Shown here piece after piece: positions 57,426 to 64,000 of a stretch of DNA of 64,000 bases. Source of the stretch: Erigeron canadensis (taxonomy: Eukaryota > Streptophyta > Magnoliopsida > Asterales > Asteraceae); the NCBI RefSeq assembly GCF_010389155.1, contig NC_057768.1:49331633-49395632 (forward strand), written 5' to 3'. Below the pieces are notes generated by a model that worked only from the letters and a program-made list of their open reading frames with translations, searched no databases and was not told where the DNA came from. The stretch's first letter is position 1. Each line of letters opens with the position of its first letter. A program made the translations under genes and the position numbers.

Positions 57426-59917
57426 AATTACATTTAGATCTTGTTTATTGTGCTTTATTAATCAAAATAATAAACAATACATTGATCTAGGAAGAACAAA
57501 AAAGAGAACTTGAAGGACCAAAAAAACAATTATTTTTTTCTTGATCCTAGGACCTGCCGGATGCTTTAGCAAATGATGACCTTTTTAACATATAAATATT
57601 TGCAATCAATATTTGCATAGAGGAGAGACACATAAGGAATAGGTCTACTTATTTTTTTTTTTAACTATGAATAAAATGTAAAGCATAAATGAACAGTAAC
57701 GGTTATGAATAATTTTGTCAGGCTCGTAAAAGATGAAGCTACAATCTCAAGAGATCAATTTATAATAACTAACAAACAAAAGACTAACCTTTCGTATGAT
57801 AGTGACTTTCGCTGCTGGGTCTGTGTGCTTTAGTACCATGTTATGGCAACTTACTACAACTGCATCATCTAACTACAAATGCCTCGATTGTGCCTCCATT
57901 ACCTCATTAAACCTTTATGGGCTTCTTCAATAGATTTGGTTAGAAACTTGTGATCTCTATCCAAAACGATTGCATAATAATTATCAAAGTTAGTTGATTA
58001 GGGTAAATGTGGGGAACCCTAGCCCCAGTAACAGAATTGGATACCTATCGACTCACCCCTTATGAGCCATATGATGCCACAGTAGATAAGGACATGTGGT
58101 AATCTCATATATGTCTCTATAAAGCAAAACTTTAGAGCAATTTATAACCTTGTTATACACATATAACTACTTTTAACCCAAAATACCACAAAATCAAAAC
58201 CATAATCACTTCTGCAAAAACTCTTAAGTAAATAATATTATGATATTCATGACATAAGTATTGAATGTACATCAGAATGCCTGCCCCTTTAAAATATATA
58301 CCCATGTCATGTATAAAATCTAACTAAATAAAGATTGCAGTATAAAAGCAAGCAGGATCAGAGAACTTAAGAATAAAATCCAGTATACACGTATGATATA
58401 TGCATCTCATTGCAAGTGAGAAGAAGAATCTGGTTATGTAAGGACTCACAACTAATTTAATACGATACGAAAAAATGAATAAATTTAAATAATAAAACTA
58501 TCTGTTTTGTATCATTTAAATACAGTAAATTATTTGCAAATCTAGGCTAAATTACCAAACGAACCATATCAACTCTTCATGATGACCAGCAAAAGCAACA
58601 AATAATTGGTTGAGACATTGTATCAAACAATTGGTGGTCATGTGAAAAACAAATCACTGTCAAAATCTTAGAAAATATACATATTTAATGAAAAGAATGA
58701 TTTATTGAAATAAACCATATCATCTTCAGCTTAGACTACTGGTTCGTAAAGAAAAAAAAATCATAAACAATCCTCAACTAAATTTAATCTAAAGTAGAAA
58801 AGTTAGTAAACTTCTAATACAATTTAAGAATGATGAATCAAGTTACCTTTGATATGGATATCATGAGTGAAGATCGTGAAGGCAAGAGAAACTTCAATTT
58901 GTTGAGTTTGTAAACAATTAAACAAAAAAGAACAATTTGCAAGTAAAAATACCTTTGATTGGAAAATCATTATCCTTAAACAGAGACAGAGGGAGGGGGG
59001 GGGGGGGGGAGAAAGGCACAGAGCATGAAACGGTTAGAAGATATACATGAAGTCGTGGTATGAGAGAGATTGTAGACGGTTTATACATCCTTAACCATTC
59101 TAGAGACATTTGAATAATCTTACTGGCCTACATACACAGAAACCGTCCATTTACCTTAACTGCTTGGGCAAATTCAATATAAGTTGGACACGTAGGATCT
59201 TTAGTATAAAAAATTCTTCCTAAAGCATGCCACATAAGACATAATTAGAAAAACCTAAGTAGGGATTTATATAGTGTATAGATGAGAGGTGGAGACCCCA
59301 ATCCCTCATCTCCAACATCTTTTTCGCACACCCCACAACGAGATGATGAAATCTCGGAGCCACCCAATGGTGTCACACGAGGACGTGTTGGTGACGAACC
59401 AGGAAAAACCGTTGGGCGGGCCTTATTTGGATTTGCAGTACTTTGAGATTTGATTTCTGTTTCGATTTATCATTATTTGAAAAAAATTAAAATCACGATG
59501 ATTAAAAAAATGACTAAATCACCATAATAATGAATCTAAATATAATAAACATAAACAATAATAAATGCACTTCAATTCTTTGACATGCCTATGAAAGTTA
59601 TGATTATTTCAATCACATAGTTCAAAAAAAAAATTTCACACAAGAATCATAAATCTGAATGTACTAATATATATAATCTTCTGTATGTTGATGATCAATA
59701 TATTGTTGTTCATATACGTACACGTACTGGAAAAATTAAACAGATGGGGAGAATTAATTAATTAGATTATTGATCGGATATGATCAAAAAGGAAGGAGGG
59801 CCGGGCCGGTGTGGTTCCATAATGTTGCGTTGAAATAAAGGGAATCATCCATGAGATTGTAAACACGTACGAGCCAACGAACAATACTTGTTCCAAGCAT
59901 CTATATCATCAACATCA
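57426..59917. other. AT-rich spacer with gene relics
   Basis: No intact gene. Exon-like minus-strand text around 57790-57990 (VSCHNMVLKHTDPAAKVTIIRK in broken frames) may belong to the same decayed locus as the neighbours. A G-run lies at about 58996-59009. Confidence 0.35.
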
Positions 59918-60262
59918 TCATCCCCTGCTGCTACTTCTACTGCCCACTTTTTCCTCCTCTACGATCCTGCTTGTCGCTCCCGCTTTGGTTTTGTTCCATA
60001 CATCCTCTTTTTCGTTAACATGTTCGTCGGTCGAAACAAAGGACGGATATTCAACCTCGTCGTCATCATCATCATTGGAGGGAATCATGACGTCAAGATT
60101 CCTCAAATCATTGGATCCAACTGATGAACTTGCACATTCTTGGCCCCTTTCATCATCTTCGATAGCATCAGCAGAATTCTTAAGAGCCTCGTAGAGTTTT
60201 GAACGTTTTTTAAGGATCAGTTTAAAACCACTATATAAGTCTTCGGTTGGTTTTCTTTTCAT
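59918..60262 (-). CDS. Hypothetical acidic protein, 114 residues
   Basis: Single-exon frame on the minus strand. A basic N-terminus (MKRKPTEDLYSGFKLILKKR) is followed by a helical stretch and an acidic run (NDDDDDDEVEYPSF, about residues 62-75). No domain recognised. Just past the stop another frame stays open and protein-like (AAGDDDVDDIDAWNKYCSLART, to a stop near 59850), suggesting either a recent frameshift near residue 105 or a missed intron. An 870-bp insertion-like block starts about 20 bases upstream of the ATG. Could be a real lineage-specific gene or a decaying one. Confidence 0.45.
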   Translation of the reverse strand: MKRKPTEDLYSGFKLILKKRSKLYEALKNSADAIEDDERGQECASSSVGSNDLRNLDVMIPSNDDDDDEVEYPSFVSTDEHVNEKEDVWNKTKAGATSRIVEEEKVGSRSSSRG

Positions 60263-60280
60263 GGGAGCATTCTATTGGTG

Positions 60281-61174
60281 TTAATGTTGTCGTTTAGTGT
60301 TAAACTAAATTTTATATCCGTGTCCAACACTGGACACGAGATTTACGATATTAACAATATTAGATCTTCATACATTTAAATCATAAAAGTTTACAATTTA
60401 TAAAAAAACACGGTTTTAAGTGTTATATTTTGCAAGTTGTAGTATAATAATCATAGGTTACTCACTGTCATTATTAGCCTAGACATATTGATGGAATTGT
60501 TTGTCGTAGTCATTCCACAAAACACATGCTATATATAATAATTTCTCCATTATAATATATTTTGAAACAGATGTACTCATAATGTGATATTATTAGGAAA
60601 AATAATTAAGAATTAAAATATAAACATATTTGTGATCCCGAACTTGACATTCAAGTATATATATTTAATCATGATACGCGTTCATAACACGCATATGTTT
60701 ATTTTCAATCACTTGTTCTATGATAATATGATAACAATTAGGATTATTTTTATATTCTTTGATAACAATTAGGACTCTTCTAATATTTGTTAATAAGTCA
60801 TTAGGTTTTTAAATAATTTTTTGTATAAAATATTTCACATGTTAAATTTTTTTTATTTAATTAAATGATTATAAATTTTAAAAAATTCTCTCAAGTTGAT
60901 GGCTAAAAATTAATATAAATTAAGTATTCAGGGCTAACAAATGTAAATTATTGATGGAAAACAAAAAAGTGTAAACTAATGAGACTTTTTCTACAAATTA
61001 ATATAGATATTAATATAATAATATATTTGGATAATGATTATTAGGATTTTTAATTTGTAATTTATCTAAATGATGACATCATCAAAAGTCAATTTGATGA
61101 AATCGAACGATGTGATTGGTTAATTAGTAATTAGTTCAACTGTCTTATAATTAATGTTGTCGTTTAGTGTTAAA
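60281..61174. repeat. 870-bp block bounded by a perfect 24-bp direct repeat
   Basis: The same 24 bases (beginning TTAATGTTGTCGTTTAGTG) stand at 60281-60304 and 61151-61174. The 846 bp between are AT-rich, with a local duplication of GATAACAATTAGGA near 60730-60775. No inverted termini. Looks like an insertion or segmental duplication. Confidence 0.6.
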
Positions 61175-61257
61175 TTGTTGTAATCTTGCCGGTTTATCAG
61201 ATCGACAGAACAAATAATGAGAAAGAGTAATTAGGTATATTAATATATCTATCTATA

Positions 61258-61757
61258 TCTATATATCTTTTAAAAGAGTAGTTATCCTAACATTTTAAAA
61301 CTTTTTTCAATTTAAAGCTATTTTTAAAAATTGACACATAAGCTTTTATCTCATGTGTCATTTTTATAAATTTTTATAATAATTATCTTATTTAAACATA
61401 TTTAATGAATTTCAAAAATTCTATATATGGCAAAGATATTTTAATAAATTCTCATCAAATATAAATATTAATAAACTATTTTGAGGTTTATGGAATTTTT
61501 TATGGTCATTGTTTGATTTTGACAAAAAAAAAATATATATATATATATATTATTTAGATTTTTACATGTATAGTCAACTTAATCAGGTTCAATAAAATTA
61601 TTAACGTGTAAGTTTGTTTGTTATTCACACGTATAAATTATACTCGGTAATTTATAAATAATTTTTTTATCATTAAACCAATTATTTTTATTATCCTTGT
61701 CAAAATTATTTTCAAAAAATAAATTTAATAACCGCACATCGAACGGGTAAAACACCT
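61258..61757 (+). mobile_element. Non-autonomous Helitron-like element, about 500 bp
   Basis: The start TCTATATATCTTTTAAAAG, followed by AGTAGTTATCC, is typical of plant Helitron 5' ends. The far end ACCGCACATCGAACGGGTAA, then ACACCTATT, keeps the GC-rich 3' motif, but the hairpin and CTRR are damaged. The interior is AT-rich and non-coding. Confidence 0.5.
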
Positions 61758-62227
61758 ATTATTACTATATAACTATATTAGAGAGTGATGTTTTGAAGAG
61801 GTAATTTGTGAATGGTGATTTTTAAACAATTCAGTTGAATCAAGGGTACATATATATAAGATAATATCGACATTATATTAGGAAAGAGTAACCCGCAAGG
61901 CATTTAATTTGTTTTTGTTAACAATACCCTAATCAGGATGAGCGTATCCTATTTCCTTATTTAGTGTTTTTCTCTCTACGCGAGTTGCAAATAATTAATA
62001 TTTATTTTCATTATTTACTTTTTATTTAACAGCAGATGATTGATATTTACTGCTTAAATGTTTTGTCACGGAAATTTAGTTGGTCTATATATCCTTTCTA
62101 GAACAGAGGAAACCGAACTCATGCTAATTCCTTTTTATTTTTATGTTTTGTCTTATTACGGTTTTTATGGATTTTGCCAACACTAATTACGGTTACAATA
62201 AGTGTCGGCCAAATTAAGTCCCTTTAT

Positions 62228-62461
62228 GAGGGCTTGACTTGGGTATACTGATGTTCAAGTCTGAGGAAGCAGGATTTACCTCTATGAATCGTCGTGTCTT
62301 CGGGCGGATTAGTATGAGGTTTCCCCCCATCGGGTATTGAAATAAGCATTTCTACTTCGAGGGAACTCTCTAACGCGGCCCGGTTAAAACAATGTATGCT
62401 AGACCTCCCGTTGTTGAATCGCGACACGAGATTTCCTGCGAAATTCACCTTTAAAAAAAAA
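62228..62461 (+). mobile_element. SINE copy, 5'-truncated
   Basis: Body matches 6910-7227: GGTATAC-GTTCAAGTCTGAG, TCTTCGGGCGGATTAGTA, TTTCCCCCCATCGGG, CGGTTAAAACAATGTATGC, CACCTTT plus A-run. The tRNA-like head is missing, as expected from incomplete reverse transcription. Confidence 0.75.
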
Positions 62462-62646
62462 CACACTAAGTGTCGGCTAAAGTTTTAGGTACCCTTAAAC
62501 GAGATCAATTTTTAGAGTTTATTCATTATCATATTAATTAAGATATAAAAAAAAAGTACCTCAACTCATATTGTTAAACTACTAGTAAAAAAAGTATAAA
62601 TGTTCGATGTAAAAACCAATATAAATATCACTGCAATGAGAATTAT

Positions 62647-62760
62647 AGAATGATACTTGGCTAAAGTTTAAGGACTAAACCTACTATATACAAAAATCGA
62701 GACAGAATGATACTTGGCTAAAGTTTAAGGACTAAACCTACTATATACAAAAATCGAGAC
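62647..62760. repeat. Perfect 57-bp tandem duplication
   Basis: Units 62647-62703 and 62704-62760 are identical, implying a very recent event or an assembly artefact. Confidence 0.95.
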
Positions 62761-63280
62761 CTTAAGTTTCTGGGGGTCTAATTAAAACGATTGTTAACCC
62801 TTAATTATAATAGAGCCGGTGGTGCTTAGCATAGAAGAAAATGTTGTAAATAAATATAAATGCTCTTTAAAAATAGTTATTATCATTTGCTATGTGCCCT
62901 ATGTAGTATGTACAACATTTTACTATGTGCCTAATTTTCAGAGTTATGTTAAGTTTAGGAAACTTCAAAAAATCTATAATTTGATTAATGAGAGTTCTTA
63001 TGCTTGTCATCATGTGAGTAGTGATATATTTATGTTGGAAACTTAAGGAATTAATGTTGTTTAGAAAATGATAGTACCACAATTTCATGTATGTACGTAG
63101 CAACTAGCAAGTTACTAAAAGAGTAACTTATGCATAAATTCTAAAAACAAAACTTAAAACTCTAAAAAAAATCAAAATTACCTTGGTTTTTACAACAAAT
63201 GATGCGTAAGGTACAACGTATATACAGATAAGCATAGGATACAATCATACAATAGACACAACCTTTACTCCATGAACCTT

Positions 63281-63338
63281 TTCATCCTTTCATATTTACT
63301 CCAATACTGTTCATCCTTTCATATTTACTCCAATACGA
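63281..63338. repeat. 29-bp tandem duplication
   Basis: Two units starting TTCATCCTTTCATATTTACT differ only at the final two bases. Confidence 0.85.
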
Positions 63339-63451
63339 CAATACCCAGTCTCTTTTGTAAATGACAATCACCGAGAAAATCACCTCGAGTAACAATCAAT
63401 ATATAGGAACAAACACCGGCCTCCTTTCACCACTTGCAAAAATCACCGCCT

Positions 63452-63562
63452 CTAACAACTAGCAGGCTCCTTCCTTGATTCGGAGTCATTTGCTTCTGCA
63501 TCAGCTGCCGATGCGGTGGCAACATCGGATCCGGCGAACGAACTCCTCTGACTGTTGACGAC
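63452..63562 (-). CDS. Possible last exon of a gene extending beyond the window
   Basis: 37 codons on the minus strand after an AG acceptor, encoding an Ala/Ser/Asp-rich tail (FAGSDVATASAADAEANDSE, ending EPASC stop). It is locally GC-rich compared with its surroundings, which suggests selection. No upstream exon is visible to base 64000, so the gene would need a long intron. Family unknown. Confidence 0.3.
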   Translation of the reverse strand, partial: VVNSQRSSFAGSDVATASAADAEANDSESRKEPASC

Positions 63563-63829
63563 CTCACGTTTTCAATGAAAACTAATTCAAATTATCAACA
63601 AAACATACATATATTTAATATCAATAATAATACGTATACATACCTCTATATGAAAATCTATATCTATATGTAACATTCAATGGAAATGAAATCCCTTCAT
63701 TTAAGAAAGCCGTAAGAGAGAAAAAATTATTCTAGAAGAAAAATCAAATGTATGAGCGAAATATAGAAATTCTGTGGGTGAGAAATTAGTAGGTGGGCGG
63801 ATGGGTGAAGAATGAGTAGTTAGTAATAG

Positions 63830-64000
63830 AGGTGCAAATACCAGTTAACCGCATCCGATTATTTTTTTTAGTAACCGATTCCGGTTATTTTTTAAAAAAA
63901 AAAACCGATTACGGTTAACCGGTACCGGTTTGGGTTTTAAAAAACTATAACCGGTGTAATCGGTTTCGGTTAATAATAACCGGTTAACCGATACCGGTTA
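63830..64000. repeat. AACCGGT-rich dispersed repeat, cut by window end
   Basis: Starts near AGAGGTGCAAATACC, then many variants of GGTTAACCGGTACCGGTT and CCGATTACGG. Built like the 34.15- and 34.93-kb repeats but with a different core. No coding sense. Confidence 0.6.

Noticed and set aside
60305..61150. LTR retrotransposon between the 24-bp repeats
   Set aside because: No TG/CA ends, no primer-binding site or coding region; the repeat is too short to be an LTR and too long for a normal target duplication.

Overview
This is plant nuclear DNA. It is AT-rich, the genes are split by GT/AG introns, and the families present are plant ones (class B heat shock factor, MYB3R, GH17 glucanase, HYCCIN). 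Repeat content is high, with solo LTRs, Helitrons, PIF/Harbinger and Stowaway elements, foldback MITEs and tRNA-derived SINEs. The layout fits a eudicot, possibly Asteraceae, but nothing here proves the species. Gene models were built by hand from splice signals and checked for reading-frame continuity. UTR ends are estimates.

Layout. 0-10.2 kb: a cluster of three short-chain dehydrogenase/reductase (SDR) genes of the salutaridine reductase / neomenthol dehydrogenase type. One is on the + strand and cut by the window edge; two are complete on the - strand. Between them lies an intron-bearing threonyl-tRNA synthetase pseudogene that has lost its catalytic core. 10.6-14.3 kb: a ten-exon DEAD-box RNA helicase of the RH48/RH26/RH31 type. 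15.4-16.9 kb: a secreted beta-1,3-glucanase. 17-24 kb: gene-poor, with a 606-bp foldback element. 24.6-27.5 kb: a complete three-repeat MYB (MYB3R) gene with an E2F-type site in its leader or promoter.

28-41 kb: mostly mobile DNA. It holds a PIF/Harbinger element carrying only the Myb-like ORF1, two further Harbinger-like elements, a SINE, a solo LTR with a nested Stowaway MITE, and a structurally complete non-autonomous Helitron. 41.5-44.5 kb: UDP-glucose 4-epimerase. 45.9-46.9 kb: intronless HYCCIN-like gene. 48.5-51.9 kb: an LTR-like sequence with two TTCTAGAA cores, followed by a class B heat shock factor whose upstream region has a perfect heat shock element. 52-64 kb: a second solo LTR of the same family, Helitron ends, remnants of a Clp ATPase and of an unidentified gene, one acidic orphan ORF, another SINE copy and several young tandem duplications.

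The genes do not form one pathway. The strongest local stories are the SDR cluster, the possible heat-response wiring at 48.9-49.7 kb, the cell-cycle motif at the MYB3R gene, and several nested transposon insertions with readable target-site duplications. I found no CRISPR array, rRNA, canonical tRNA gene, or wholly novel system that the sequence alone would support.
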